Positions 16,175 through 24,787 of a DNA stretch of 64,000 nt are shown piece by piece. Position numbers and translations under genes: made by a program. This DNA is from Gemmatimonadota bacterium (GTDB lineage Bacteria > Gemmatimonadota > Gemmatimonadetes > Gemmatimonadales > GWC2-71-9), in contig JAOTVV010000001.1 in NCBI GenBank assembly GCA_029863245.1, positions 62,001 through 126,000 of the forward strand. Direction: 5' to 3'. The notes beneath the pieces are model-generated. The model searched no databases. It was not told the origin of the DNA and worked only from the letters and a program-made list of their open reading frames with translations. Within the stretch, counting starts at the first letter, position 1. Every line of letters begins with the position of its first letter.

Positions 16175-17353
16175 ATGCCGACTTCAGCGACGCACAGCAG
16201 ACGGAGCCGCCCCAGCCTGCGGTGGGTGGTGCTACGACTCCTCGCGCTCCTCACTCCCGTCGCCTGCTCGCGAGCGAGATCAGAGGTCGCCTGGCCGGTG
16301 GGAGATGCGGTTCGCGCAGGCCTCGATACGGCCGAGTTGCATCTGCTCCAAGAAGAACTCGCTCGGCGAGGTACCACGGCGCTGTTGATCGCGCTGGACG
16401 GCCGCCTCGTCGTGGAGTGGTATGGGCCGGGGCATCACTCCCGCGAGCGACTTTGGGGTGCCTCCCTTGCCAAGAGCATGGTCGGAGGCCTGTCACTCGT
16501 CTTGGCCCTCCAGGAACGCCGGCTGTTGCTCGGCGACACGGCGGCCAAGTGGATTCCGGATTGGCAAGACGACTCAGCCAGAGCTGCGATCACGATAGAG
16601 CAGCTAGCCTCGCACACGTCCGGGCTCGCGAACGGACTGGGGGAGCCACCCTGTCCCTCGGACGACCATCCTGACTGGGCCGATCGGTTCTGGAAGCGCA
16701 AGCCCAACCCCTTCGCGACAGCCTTGCACGAAACCCCGCTCTGTGCCACACCTGGCCAGTACTTATACAGTAGCCCCGGCTTTGCCGCCCTGGCTTACGC
16801 CGTCACGGCTGCGATCCGAGAAACAGCCACCCCGAATATCGCTCGACAGCTAAAGTCTCGGCTCATGATCCCTCTGGGTATTCCAGCTGGGGCATGGAGT
16901 CTTGGATACCGTAAGACCTACCGTCTGGATGGCCTCACGCTCTACGCGAGTTGGGGAGGTGTTGCCTACACGGCGCGCGCTGCTGCGAGACTTGGGCAGC
17001 TGATGGCCGACTACGGGCGCTGGAACGGGCAGCCAATTCTGGACTCGGCTTGGGTGGGGTACGTCACTTCCTGCGCGGAAGGCAGGGCCAGGGAGCTGAG
17101 TTCCGGAGCCTTCGAGCCAGCCCCGGTCCTCGGGTGGTGGTCGAATTGCGGTCGAGCATGGCCTTCCTTGCCCTCCGATGCCATAGCGGCGAGAGGATCC
17201 GGCCATCAAATCGTCCTCGCGGTGCCCAGCCTTCGGCTTGTTGTCGCTCGGTTCGGCGGAAGATTGGACCCAGCCGCCCCAAGCTCCTGGGCGCCGGTTG
17301 AGCAGTTTCTGTACGCGCCGCTGATAGCGGCGCTTCGCCATTCCGGCGGATAG
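16175..17353 (+). CDS. Beta-lactamase-fold serine hydrolase (NylB/class C-like)
   Basis: A 392-residue secreted or lipid-anchored hydrolase; the N-terminal LRLLALLTPVAC fits a lipoprotein signal. The SxxK catalytic motif is SLAK at about residue 100, and YSS replaces the classical YxN, as in 6-aminohexanoate-dimer hydrolase-type proteins. The C-terminal GSGHQIVLAVPSLRLVVARFGG matches the final strand block of that group. Substrate unknown: a peptide, amide or ester. ATG 16175 was chosen because the signal follows directly; the open frame reaches back to 15980. Its codons are less GC-biased at third positions than those of the neighbours, which suggests recent acquisition. Confidence 0.8.
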   Translation: MPTSATHSRRSRPSLRWVVLRLLALLTPVACSRARSEVAWPVGDAVRAGLDTAELHLLQEELARRGTTALLIALDGRLVVEWYGPGHHSRERLWGASLAKSMVGGLSLVLALQERRLLLGDTAAKWIPDWQDDSARAAITIEQLASHTSGLANGLGEPPCPSDDHPDWADRFWKRKPNPFATALHETPLCATPGQYLYSSPGFAALAYAVTAAIRETATPNIARQLKSRLMIPLGIPAGAWSLGYRKTYRLDGLTLYASWGGVAYTARAAARLGQLMADYGRWNGQPILDSAWVGYVTSCAEGRARELSSGAFEPAPVLGWWSNCGRAWPSLPSDAIAARGSGHQIVLAVPSLRLVVARFGGRLDPAAPSSWAPVEQFLYAPLIAALRHSGG

Positions 17354-17418
17354 GACGCCCGTCGGCACCGGAAGCGGCCATCGAGCGCGAACCGGTTCAC
17401 GCGAAGCGCCTGGGCCGC

Positions 17419-18723
17419 CTACACCTCGCGACCCGAACCGACCGTAATGGTTTCCAGCCCGTGGGCCTTGGGTCCGGTCTCAGCCCGGCGGAGCAGCCAC
17501 GCGAACAGGAACCCGAGGAACCCGAGGATCGAGAAGATCCACATGCCCAGGGCGTAGCCTCCGGGGTTGGTGACGCTAGCGGCCGAATAGTCGTTGGCCC
17601 AGCCGATCAAGAAGTTGAAGCCCGCGAGACCGATATTCTGGATCATCGTCATGAGGCCGTACGCGGTGCCAAGCTTCTTTTCGTCCACCAGGTACGCGAC
17701 TGACGGCCACATCACGGCAGGCACGAGCGAGAACGCGATGCCCATCATGCCCATGGGGATCAGGAGCGAGGTCGTCGTGTAGGCCATCATCAGGTACACG
17801 GGCACCAGGAGGAGCGAGCCGAACATCATGAACAGCGATCGCCGGCCCACGCGGTCCACCAAGAGCCCGAACAGCGGCGTGAAGACCATGGCGAACAGGG
17901 TGATCAGACTCGAGAGGAACCCACCGAACTCACGGGTCGTACCGTGGCCCTCGATGAAGAACTTCACGGCGAAGGTCTGGAACGGGAACACCGCCGAGTA
18001 GAAGGTCACGCACAAGAGCACCACGTACCAGTAGGAACCGGGGAGCCGGAAGAGGTCGCCGACCACGACCTTCTCCGTTTCGCCCGCCTGCCCCATCGCG
18101 TATCGATCGCTCGCGCGGTTCTCGAGGATCCAGTAGACCACACCGCCAATGATGCAGAACGTGCCCACCGCCACCGAGATGACGAGCGGCCACTGCCAGT
18201 TCTCGAAGGCCGGCTTGGCCCAGGTGGGGGAGTTGAGTGCCGCAAACGATCCCAACCGTGCGATCGTGAGGTTCACACCGAATGCGAACGAAAGCTCTTT
18301 CCCTTTGAACCACTTCGCGATAGCCGTCGTGACGGACACGATCAACGATTCGGCGCCGATGCCGAACACGAGCCGCCCCGCAGCCATCACGGCCAGCGTG
18401 CCGGTAGCCGCCGTGATCGCGCCCCCCAGAAAGCAGAGCACCCCGAATAGCAGCGTCGCCTTCTTGACCCCGATCCGGTCGATCACGATCCCGCCCACGA
18501 GGACCATGATGACGTTCGGCACGCTGTAGATCGCGTTCAGCAGGCCGATGTTCCGATCGGAAAAGCCGAGCTGCTCCTTCAGCAGGTCGGCGATCGGACT
18601 CACCGCGTCGTAGACGTAGTAGTTCCCGAACATCGCCAGACTGATGACGACGAGCACGACCCATCGGTACGCGGTCGGCGGGGGCGGCCTGGTCTCGTCG
18701 CGGGCCATCGCTGCTGCGGTCAT
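17419..18723 (-). CDS. MFS transporter, MFSD1-like
   Basis: A 434-residue major facilitator with about 12 trans-membrane helices. The N-terminal half has NYYVYDAVSPIADLL and the loop GGIVIDRIGVKKA; the second half repeats the loop as LLVDRVGRRS, the standard MFS signature. The first-helix pattern and the FGNYYVYD region resemble the lysosomal dipeptide carrier MFSD1 and its bacterial relatives, so small peptides or organic anions are possible substrates (inference only). ATG 18723 has GGACGG upstream; a GTG six bases earlier and an ATG at 18708 are alternatives. It converges with the serine hydrolase, 65 bases apart. Confidence 0.8.
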   Translation of the reverse strand: MTAAAMARDETRPPPPTAYRWVVLVVISLAMFGNYYVYDAVSPIADLLKEQLGFSDRNIGLLNAIYSVPNVIMVLVGGIVIDRIGVKKATLLFGVLCFLGGAITAATGTLAVMAAGRLVFGIGAESLIVSVTTAIAKWFKGKELSFAFGVNLTIARLGSFAALNSPTWAKPAFENWQWPLVISVAVGTFCIIGGVVYWILENRASDRYAMGQAGETEKVVVGDLFRLPGSYWYVVLLCVTFYSAVFPFQTFAVKFFIEGHGTTREFGGFLSSLITLFAMVFTPLFGLLVDRVGRRSLFMMFGSLLLVPVYLMMAYTTTSLLIPMGMMGIAFSLVPAVMWPSVAYLVDEKKLGTAYGLMTMIQNIGLAGFNFLIGWANDYSAASVTNPGGYALGMWIFSILGFLGFLFAWLLRRAETGPKAHGLETITVGSGREV

Positions 18724-18867
18724 GCACACCGTCCAGTGATCGTCAAGGCGCCCTGCGGGGTGCGCGCATCATACTTGAACCCCACGGCGTTCGCCATGCG
18801 GGCGCGGCGCGTTCCGGCGGCGGCATTGAAAGGAGTGCCTGGTGGGTCGGCTGACGGGAGAGCGGAA

Positions 18868-20346
18868 CTACGCGAGCACGGGATAGCCCCGTGTTGCCGC
18901 GTACGTCATGAGCTGACGGATGCCGCCCTTGAACGAGTAGGCCTCGTATCCCTGCCGCTGCATCCTTTCGGCCACATACGCCGACTGCACGCCGAAGCCG
19001 CAGTAGAGGACGTAGACCCGGGTCTTGTCGAGCTCACGAAACCGGGCGGCGAGGTCGTCCAGCTCGCGATGGACGGCCTTCGGATAGTGCCAGGCCCGAT
19101 AGTGGTGCGGCTCGCGGCAGTCGATCACCATCGCGCCGTCCGGAATATCCGATGTGAAGATGTACGGTTGAACGAGGTCCACCGCTTCGAGACCTCGCAG
19201 CTCGAGCACCTTTCGCCGAGCGACGGCATCGGCCAGCAGCGACAGATCGACCCGCGACTCCTCGTCCGCGGCGGCGCGGGGCTTGGCGTGCGTCACCGGT
19301 CGATGCGGCACGATGGCGCAGTACTCCCGGATGTGTTTGCTCAGCACGCCGGTCCCGATGCGGTCCGCCCGGGCGATGATCTCCTCCTTGTCCAGACCGA
19401 CCAGCGGCCGCAACACGGGCAGGCCGGCCACGGCATCGATCGCTCGCAGGTTGCCCAGCGTCTGCGACGACACTTGCCCCACCGACTCCCCCGTGATAAT
19501 CGCCTCGGCGCCGATCTCCCGGCCAACCGCTTCGGCCGTGCGGTACATGAGCCGCTTGAGCACGACCTGCCAGTACTTGGGCCGCACGGCCTCCTTGAGC
19601 GTCGCCATCGGCCCCTCGAAATCGACCACGTGGATCCGCGGCCGGTCGCCGTAGCTCCACGCATCGGCCAGCACTTTGGCGACCGAGACGACCGCGCGCT
19701 CGTACGCATCACCGCTCAGATTGCAGAACACGTAGTCCAGCGCCACGCCACGCTTGAGCATGAGCCAGGCGGCCACCGCCGAGTCGAACCCACCGGAGAT
19801 GAGACAGACGGCCCTGCCTTCGACCCCCAGGGGAAGCCCGCCCACGCCACGAGTCTTGCCGGAATAGAGGAACGCGCGGCCGTCCCGCACGTCGACAGTC
19901 ACCGTGACGTCCGGTCGGTCTAGATCGACCGTCGCATCGGGATTGAGCGCGGCCCCGAGCCGCACCTTCACGTCCTGCGAGGTGAACCCGACGCTGCCCG
20001 TGATTCGGGTCCGGACGGCATACGTCTTCCCGCGCACCCGAACGCCGAACAGATCGGTCCCGACGCGCACGATGTCGTCGAGGTCCGGCTCGATTCGCGC
20101 CTCGATCTCCGAGACGCTGCTCACGCCGAAGACCGCGGAAAGCTGGTGGAGGGCGGCACGATCGGATGCCTCGACGAGCAGGTGGCTCCAGCGCGACTCC
20201 ACCTGGCCCTCGATGGCGGCGGATGCGAGCGCGTCCCGCAGGTTCCGCACGAGCTGCTGCTGGAACCGCCTCCGCGTCCCGCGCGCCTTGGTCGCGAGCT
20301 CCGGCGCCACCCGGACGAGGTAGAGAAGCCGCTCGGAATCGGCCAT
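18868..20346 (-). CDS. thiI: tRNA 4-thiouridine synthase ThiI with rhodanese domain
   Basis: ThiI makes 4-thiouridine in tRNA and, through its rhodanese domain, can pass sulfur to ThiS for thiamine synthesis. The 492 residues hold a ferredoxin-like NFLD/THUMP half (1-170), the PP-loop CLISGGFDSAVA near 183, Cys343 in REYCAIVP (the disulfide partner in E. coli numbering), and a rhodanese domain with the persulfide Cys449 in LYCGFGVQSA. Both redox cysteines are thus present, so the full mechanism is expected. The ATG has no Shine-Dalgarno, but TAGCTTCC ends four bases upstream. The upstream gap carries the GCGGTTAG repeat element. Confidence 0.93.
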   Translation of the reverse strand: MADSERLLYLVRVAPELATKARGTRRRFQQQLVRNLRDALASAAIEGQVESRWSHLLVEASDRAALHQLSAVFGVSSVSEIEARIEPDLDDIVRVGTDLFGVRVRGKTYAVRTRITGSVGFTSQDVKVRLGAALNPDATVDLDRPDVTVTVDVRDGRAFLYSGKTRGVGGLPLGVEGRAVCLISGGFDSAVAAWLMLKRGVALDYVFCNLSGDAYERAVVSVAKVLADAWSYGDRPRIHVVDFEGPMATLKEAVRPKYWQVVLKRLMYRTAEAVGREIGAEAIITGESVGQVSSQTLGNLRAIDAVAGLPVLRPLVGLDKEEIIARADRIGTGVLSKHIREYCAIVPHRPVTHAKPRAAADEESRVDLSLLADAVARRKVLELRGLEAVDLVQPYIFTSDIPDGAMVIDCREPHHYRAWHYPKAVHRELDDLAARFRELDKTRVYVLYCGFGVQSAYVAERMQRQGYEAYSFKGGIRQLMTYAATRGYPVLA

Positions 20347-20350
20347 ACCT

Positions 20351-20358
20351 GGAAGCTA
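20351..20358 (-). promoter_or_regulatory. -7 type box TAGCTTCC four bases before thiI
   Basis: Minus-strand TAGCTTCC then AGGT then the thiI ATG. The same eight bases stand five bases before the permease gene at 60722. The spacing implies a leaderless or near-leaderless transcript. Confidence 0.45.
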
Positions 20359-20486
20359 GCGGTTAGGCGGTTAGGCGGTTAGGCGGTTTTTCTAGGCCGT
20401 TGAGCGGTTAGGTGGGTAGGCGGCTTTGTTTAGGCGGTCAGGCGGTTGAATAAGGCCAACCGCTTAACCGCTCAACCGCCTAACCG
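20359..20486. repeat. Intergenic GCGGTTAG repeat element with inverted end
   Basis: Three perfect tandem GCGGTTAG units (20359-20382) and a fourth partial one open the element. A middle of degenerate copies follows, and it closes with the inverted form at 20458-20486 (AACCGC/CTAACCG units). The arms CGGTTAGGCGG (20360-20370) and CCGCCTAACCG (20476-20486) are exact complements, so a long hairpin can form. It fills almost the entire gap between thiI and the ABC exporter. Confidence 0.85.
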
Positions 20487-20487
20487 T

Positions 20488-20511
20488 TAGAGGTTCCTCT
20501 AGAGGTTCCTC
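20488..20511. repeat. 12-bp tandem duplication over the exporter stop codon
   Basis: TAGAGGTTCCTC occurs twice in a row. On the minus strand it doubles the last codons of the exporter, so that Arg-Asn-Leu-stop is followed at once by Arg-Asn-Leu-stop again. Confidence 0.85.
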
Positions 20512-22361
20512 GGTATGCCCCCGGCCTCACCGCGTGGCACCACTGCTTCCTCGTCTTCGGGGACGGGATCCTCGCCCGGATTCACGAACCTGTCGTGCTC
20601 CAGCATGTACTGCCGATCGTAGAGCTGGCGGTACCGGCCGCGCTTGGCCAGGAGCTCCTGGTGCGTGCCGCGCTCAACAATCTCCCCGCCTTCGAGCACC
20701 AGGATCTGATCGGCGCTCCGGATGGTCGAGAGCCGGTGGGCGATGACGAACGTCGTGCGTCCCTGCCGGAGCCGCCGCAGCCCATCTTGGATCAGCGCCT
20801 CACTCTCACTGTCGAGACTGGAGGTGGCCTCGTCGAGAATGAGGATCGACGGATCGGCAAGGATCGCTCGTGCGATGGCTAGGCGCTGCCGCTGCCCACC
20901 GGAGAGCTTGACGCCGCGTTCGCCGACGATGGTGTCGTACCCGTTTTCGAACTCGTCGATGAACTCGCCCGCATGCGCGACCCGCGCCACCTCACGGATC
21001 TCCTCGAGCGAGGCGTGTGGCTTCGAGAACGCGATGTTCTCCGCAATGGTGCCGTCGAACAGGAAGTTCTCCTGGAGCACGATGCCGAGCCGGCCGCGGA
21101 AGTCACGCAGGCGGATCGCGTTGAGATTGCGGCCGTCCACGAGCACCCGGCCCGATTTTGGCCGGTTGAACGCCATGACCAGCGAGATGAGCGTGCTCTT
21201 GCCTGAGCCGCTCGACCCCACGAGCGCGGTGGTGGTGCCCGGTGGTGCCCGGAACGAGACCCCCTTCAACACCGGCACGTCGGTATCGTACTCGAACCAC
21301 ACATCGTCGAACGTGATCTCGCCGTCGATCGTGCCGAGCGGCTCGCGGACGGCGTCCTCCTCCCACTCCGTCGCGGTGCGGCGGATCTCGCGGATCCGGT
21401 CAAGCCCGGCGAACGCCTCGCTGATCTGGGTGCCGATCTCGGAGATGTCCACGAGCGGCATGGCCACGAGCCCCACGAAGAACACGTACATGATGAAATC
21501 GCCGAGGGTCATCGACCCGGCGATGATGGCGCGGCCGCCGACCATGATCATGATCACGCCCACCGCGCCCACGATGACCGTCGTGACCGACGTGATGGCC
21601 GAGATGCCGGTGATGGTCTGCGCGATGTTGCGGAAGAGGCGGTGCGCGCCCTTGGCGAAGGTGTGCGCCTCGCTGCGCTCCGCCGTGTACGCCTTCACCA
21701 CACGGATCCCGCCCAAAGACTCACCCAGGCGCCCGGTGACGTCGGCGTTGATCTTGGACCGCTCGCGGAACACCGGCCGGAGCCGCTTGAACGCAATGGT
21801 CATCGCGGCGGCGAACGTCGACAGGATCACCAGGATGAACAGCGTGAGCGTCCAGTTGAGCACGAACAGCACGGCGAGGGCGATGGCCGCCGTGACAAAC
21901 CCGCCGGTGAGCCGCACGAGGCCGGTCCCCACCAGGTTCCGGATGCCTTCGGCATCCTGCATGATGCGGGCGATGAGCACGCCCGTCTTGGTGGAGTCGA
22001 AGTACCGCACCGGGAGCCGGCTCACATGCTCCATGACGGATTTCCGCATGTCTGTGATGGCCCGCTGTGCCATGACCCCCAGGACCTGCGACATGGCGAA
22101 CGAGGTGCTCCCTTGCACCACCGCCGCCACACCGACGGCGGCCGCGAGCGGCAGGAGGAGATCACTCCGCTGCTTCCCGATGACGTCATCGATGAGCCAC
22201 TTGGAGGAGGCGGGCATGACCATGCCGGCCATGCGGTTGACGATCATCAGCACGCCGCCAATCGCCAGGCGCTTCCGTCGCGCCCAGACAATCTCCCGCG
22301 CCTCGCGCCAGACGACGGAGAGGTCCGGCTTCTTCTTCTTTTGGTCCAAGGAATCGCTCAC
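20499..22361 (-). CDS. ABC exporter with fused permease and ATPase domains (MsbA-like)
   Basis: A 620-residue half-transporter that works as a homodimer or with a partner. Six trans-membrane helices occupy residues 30-335, then the nucleotide-binding domain: Walker A GSSGSGKST, Q-loop, signature [14 protein letters not shown], Walker B LILDEATSSLDSESE and the switch histidine in VIAHRLSTIRS. The domain order, length and the AISEIGTQISEAFAG-type linker resemble lipid-A/lipid flippases of the MsbA/LmrA group; multidrug export is the other possibility. It starts at GTG 22361. The C-terminus has a Glu/Asp-rich tail. It is divergent from the Dph6-like gene. Confidence 0.88.
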   Translation of the reverse strand: MSDSLDQKKKKPDLSVVWREAREIVWARRKRLAIGGVLMIVNRMAGMVMPASSKWLIDDVIGKQRSDLLLPLAAAVGVAAVVQGSTSFAMSQVLGVMAQRAITDMRKSVMEHVSRLPVRYFDSTKTGVLIARIMQDAEGIRNLVGTGLVRLTGGFVTAAIALAVLFVLNWTLTLFILVILSTFAAAMTIAFKRLRPVFRERSKINADVTGRLGESLGGIRVVKAYTAERSEAHTFAKGAHRLFRNIAQTITGISAITSVTTVIVGAVGVIMIMVGGRAIIAGSMTLGDFIMYVFFVGLVAMPLVDISEIGTQISEAFAGLDRIREIRRTATEWEEDAVREPLGTIDGEITFDDVWFEYDTDVPVLKGVSFRAPPGTTTALVGSSGSGKSTLISLVMAFNRPKSGRVLVDGRNLNAIRLRDFRGRLGIVLQENFLFDGTIAENIAFSKPHASLEEIREVARVAHAGEFIDEFENGYDTIVGERGVKLSGGQRQRLAIARAILADPSILILDEATSSLDSESEALIQDGLRRLRQGRTTFVIAHRLSTIRSADQILVLEGGEIVERGTHQELLAKRGRYRQLYDRQYMLEHDRFVNPGEDPVPEDEEAVVPRGEAGGIPRNL

Positions 22362-22430
22362 GACGGTGAAACACTCACGGAGGGGAAGGGGGAGTCAACC
22401 CCGCCCCTAACGGCCGTCCATCCGGCGCCG

Positions 22431-22438
22431 TAGTTTCC
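22431..22438 (+). promoter_or_regulatory. -7 type box TAGTTTCC three bases before a start codon
   Basis: TAGTTTCC is followed by CGC and the ATG at 22442. There is no Shine-Dalgarno sequence in front of this gene. Confidence 0.45.
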
Positions 22439-22441
22439 CGC

Positions 22442-23119
22442 ATGCCGTACGCCCTGATGACCGGCGGCGGGAAGGACTCGACCCTCGCCCTCGACCGCGC
22501 TAGGCGAGCTGGCCTCGACGTGCGGCTCCTGGCCGCCATGTACGACGGCACCTCGGGACGGGTTCGCTATCACGGCCTCCGCAAGCAGTTGCTCGTCGCG
22601 CAGGCGAAGGCGATCGGCATCGAGCTGATCGCCGCCCCCACACCGGTGCACGCGTTCGAGCCGGTGTTCCACGACCTGCTCGATACCCTCAAGCGTCGCG
22701 GGGTCACCGGCGTCCTGTTCGGGAACGTGCACCTCACCGATATCCGTGAGTGGTACGAGCAACGGGTGCGGGCCGCCGGTCTCGAGTACGTCGAGCCGCT
22801 CTGGGGCGATCCGAGCGTCGAGGTCGCGTGGGAGGTGGTGGAACGCGGCTATCGGGCGCTCGTGATCTCGGTCAACCTCGACATGTCGGCTGTCGGTCAC
22901 CTGGGAAAAGAGCTCGACGCCGACCTGGTCACGGAGATCTCATGCTCCGATGATCTCGACCCGGGTGGCGAGCGTGGTGAGTACCACACCTTCGTGTTCG
23001 ACGGACCCGAATTCCGGCACCCCGTGGGCTTCACTCGGGGCGAGACGATCGAGGCCGAAGGGCACCGCATCTTGGACCTGCTCCCGATGAACGGGCAACT
23101 GGGCGCCTCGCTTCCCTGA
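22442..23119 (+). CDS. Dph6-like PP-loop ATP pyrophosphatase
   Basis: A 225-residue protein of the diphthine-ammonia-ligase family. The PP-loop is TGGGKDSTLAL at residues 7-17 (a variant of SGGKDS), and the diagnostic block GERGEYHTFVFDGPEF stands near residue 182. Eukaryotic Dph6 amidates diphthine on EF2; bacteria have no diphthamide, so the bacterial substrate is unknown. An adenylation-dependent amidation or thiolation is implied by the fold. The start is fixed by the TAGTTTCC box three bases upstream and the lack of an earlier in-frame start. Confidence 0.85.
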   Translation: MPYALMTGGGKDSTLALDRARRAGLDVRLLAAMYDGTSGRVRYHGLRKQLLVAQAKAIGIELIAAPTPVHAFEPVFHDLLDTLKRRGVTGVLFGNVHLTDIREWYEQRVRAAGLEYVEPLWGDPSVEVAWEVVERGYRALVISVNLDMSAVGHLGKELDADLVTEISCSDDLDPGGERGEYHTFVFDGPEFRHPVGFTRGETIEAEGHRILDLLPMNGQLGASLP

Positions 23120-23235
23120 GATCCTCACCGATGGACGTGACACCGATCCGGTGGCGGCGAGCCCACCGACGCTGGCTTCCGCCGTTGTCCGACCTGATCG
23201 ACTCGTTCCTCTCGTTCCTCGCCCACGGCAAATCA

Positions 23236-23766
23236 ATGAGACGCTTCGCGCGGCCGATCGCCGGCGGCTTGCTGGCCGCTGGCAGCCTGACGCTCGTCGT
23301 GGCCTGTGACACGATCGCCGGCTCCGACCTCGCTCTGGACCAGATCGCCGACCCCGACACGAACTCGGCGGTCGTGGTTCTGAGCCGCGACATGCGGACC
23401 GCAGCGGTCACACTCAGGAGGGGAGTCGAGTACGTGTACGTGGTGCGAGGTGATCGCACACCGCACACGCTCCTCGCCGAGCACGTCGTTCACGGTGACA
23501 CGACGCGTATCACGTTCGTGATCTCCGACCTCTACGCCGCCGGCGCGGTCCAAACGGACGGGACCCTGAATCGCTTCGTCTGGACTCATCCAAACGGCAC
23601 CGACTACACGCCGGTGAGCCCATGCCTCCTCGACGTGACACAGCCGTATGCGTTCGGGACGCCCTCGCTTCAAGCGGTGCAAACCGCCTGTGAGGTTGAG
23701 GGGCCTGGCGACGATCGGCTCACCGTCTATGCCAAGGCCGCACGGTTCGAGCAGCTCGGAGGATGA
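23236..23766 (+). CDS. Lipoprotein of unknown function
   Basis: A 176-residue product with a lipoprotein signal (MRRFARPIAGG, hydrophobic core, LVVAC). The mature domain has a beta-rich pattern with two cysteines (VSPCLLDV and VQTACEVE) that may pair. No family was recognised. ATG 23236 was chosen over the longer frame from 23131 because the signal peptide begins there. It lies 116 bases after the Dph6-like gene on the same strand; co-transcription is possible. Confidence 0.7.
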   Translation: MRRFARPIAGGLLAAGSLTLVVACDTIAGSDLALDQIADPDTNSAVVVLSRDMRTAAVTLRRGVEYVYVVRGDRTPHTLLAEHVVHGDTTRITFVISDLYAAGAVQTDGTLNRFVWTHPNGTDYTPVSPCLLDVTQPYAFGTPSLQAVQTACEVEGPGDDRLTVYAKAARFEQLGG

Positions 23767-23801
23767 TCGGCGACCCACCAGTGTAGGTGGTGCCATTCCC
23801 G

Positions 23802-23809
23802 TATCTTGA
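23802..23809 (+). promoter_or_regulatory. Possible -7 box TATCTTGA upstream of the DUF2277 gene
   Basis: TATCTTGA lies in the only short gap between the lipoprotein and the DUF2277 gene, 46 bases before the ATG at 23856. It resembles the boxes set directly against other start codons, so it could drive a transcript with a normal leader. Confidence 0.3.
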
Positions 23810-23855
23810 CCGCTGACGATTACTCACGGCGGGACTCATTTCGCGCGAGAGACCA

Positions 23856-24074
23856 ATGTGTCGAAACATCAGGCAACTGCGACAGCCCGACCGGCCGCCC
23901 ACCGACGCTGAGCTCGAGGCAGCCGCTCTGCAGTTCGTCCGAAAGATCAGCGGGTACCGCGTGCCTTCCCAGACCAATCGGACGGCGTTCGATCGCGCCG
24001 TGCGCGACGTTGCCGCCGCATCGGGCAGGCTCTTCGACTCGCTCCAGATTCCGGCACGACGCCACTCCGCCTGA
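23856..24074 (+). CDS. DUF2277 family protein
   Basis: A 72-residue protein starting MCRNIRQLRQPDRPPTDAE and containing AALQFVRKISGYRVPSQTN, the hallmarks of DUF2277 (cysteine at position 2, CRNI motif, central basic helix). No function is established for the family. It ends right at the base before the methyltransferase-like gene starts (TGA then ATG), so the two are translated together. Confidence 0.88.
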   Translation: MCRNIRQLRQPDRPPTDAELEAAALQFVRKISGYRVPSQTNRTAFDRAVRDVAAASGRLFDSLQIPARRHSA

Positions 24075-24656
24075 ATGAACACGTTCCGCTACGTGCTCGC
24101 GGTGCTGCTCATCGTGACCGTGCCACCCGCGGTGTTCGTCTGGTTCGTGATCCACCCGTTCGTCCGGTTCTGGCGCAGGATTGGCCCCGGGTGGACGTAT
24201 GCCGTCCTCGCGGTGCCGTGGATCGCGTCCATGGGACTGCTGTTCCGCGCGCGCCGCATCCTTCTCGGCGCCGACTTCGGCACGCGCTGGACGCTCGTCG
24301 CGCTCGGTGTAGCGGTGTTTGCGGGTGCGCTGGCGCTCAGCGTCACGCGGCGCAGGCAGCTCACCATGAAGATCCTCTCCGGCATCCCGGAACTCCGGAA
24401 AGGCGACCCGGGCCGGCTCCTGACGGAGGGGATCTACGCCCGGCTCCGCCACCCACGCTACGTCGAGGTGATACTCGGCGTGATCAGCTACGCCCTTGTC
24501 GCCAACTATCTGGGCGGATACGTGGTCGTGCTCGTCACCGTCGCGTCCATGGTTCCCCTGGTCCTCTTGGAAGAACGTGAACTCCGGGACCGGTTCGGTG
24601 ACGCGTACGACGAGTATGCTCGGCGAGTACCGCGGTTCATCCCGCGATGGCAATGA
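24075..24656 (+). CDS. ICMT/PEMT-like integral membrane methyltransferase
   Basis: A 193-residue membrane protein with four to five hydrophobic helices. The C-terminal block holds the family signature: LLTEGIYARLRHPRYVEVI near residue 116, and ERELRDRFGDAYDEYARRVPR near the end. These belong to the isoprenylcysteine-carboxyl and phospholipid methyltransferase superfamily, where the His-Pro and Glu-Arg pairs bind S-adenosylmethionine. The acceptor (a lipid or small isoprenoid) is unknown. It directly follows the DUF2277 gene. Confidence 0.8.
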   Translation: MNTFRYVLAVLLIVTVPPAVFVWFVIHPFVRFWRRIGPGWTYAVLAVPWIASMGLLFRARRILLGADFGTRWTLVALGVAVFAGALALSVTRRRQLTMKILSGIPELRKGDPGRLLTEGIYARLRHPRYVEVILGVISYALVANYLGGYVVVLVTVASMVPLVLLEERELRDRFGDAYDEYARRVPRFIPRWQ

Positions 24657-24787
24657 GACGGCCGCACGTGACGGCGCACGGTGATCGACCGCGGCGCTCC
24701 GGTGGCGGTGCGCGCGGGCGCGCCTTCGACCTGGCGCACAGGCGGGCCTCCGTCTACTCTTTCGGTATCCCGCGGCCGGAGGCGTAG

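Noticed and set aside
20359-20486. CRISPR array
   Set aside because: Repeats are only eight bases, directly adjoining and with an inverted end; there are no spacers or cas genes.
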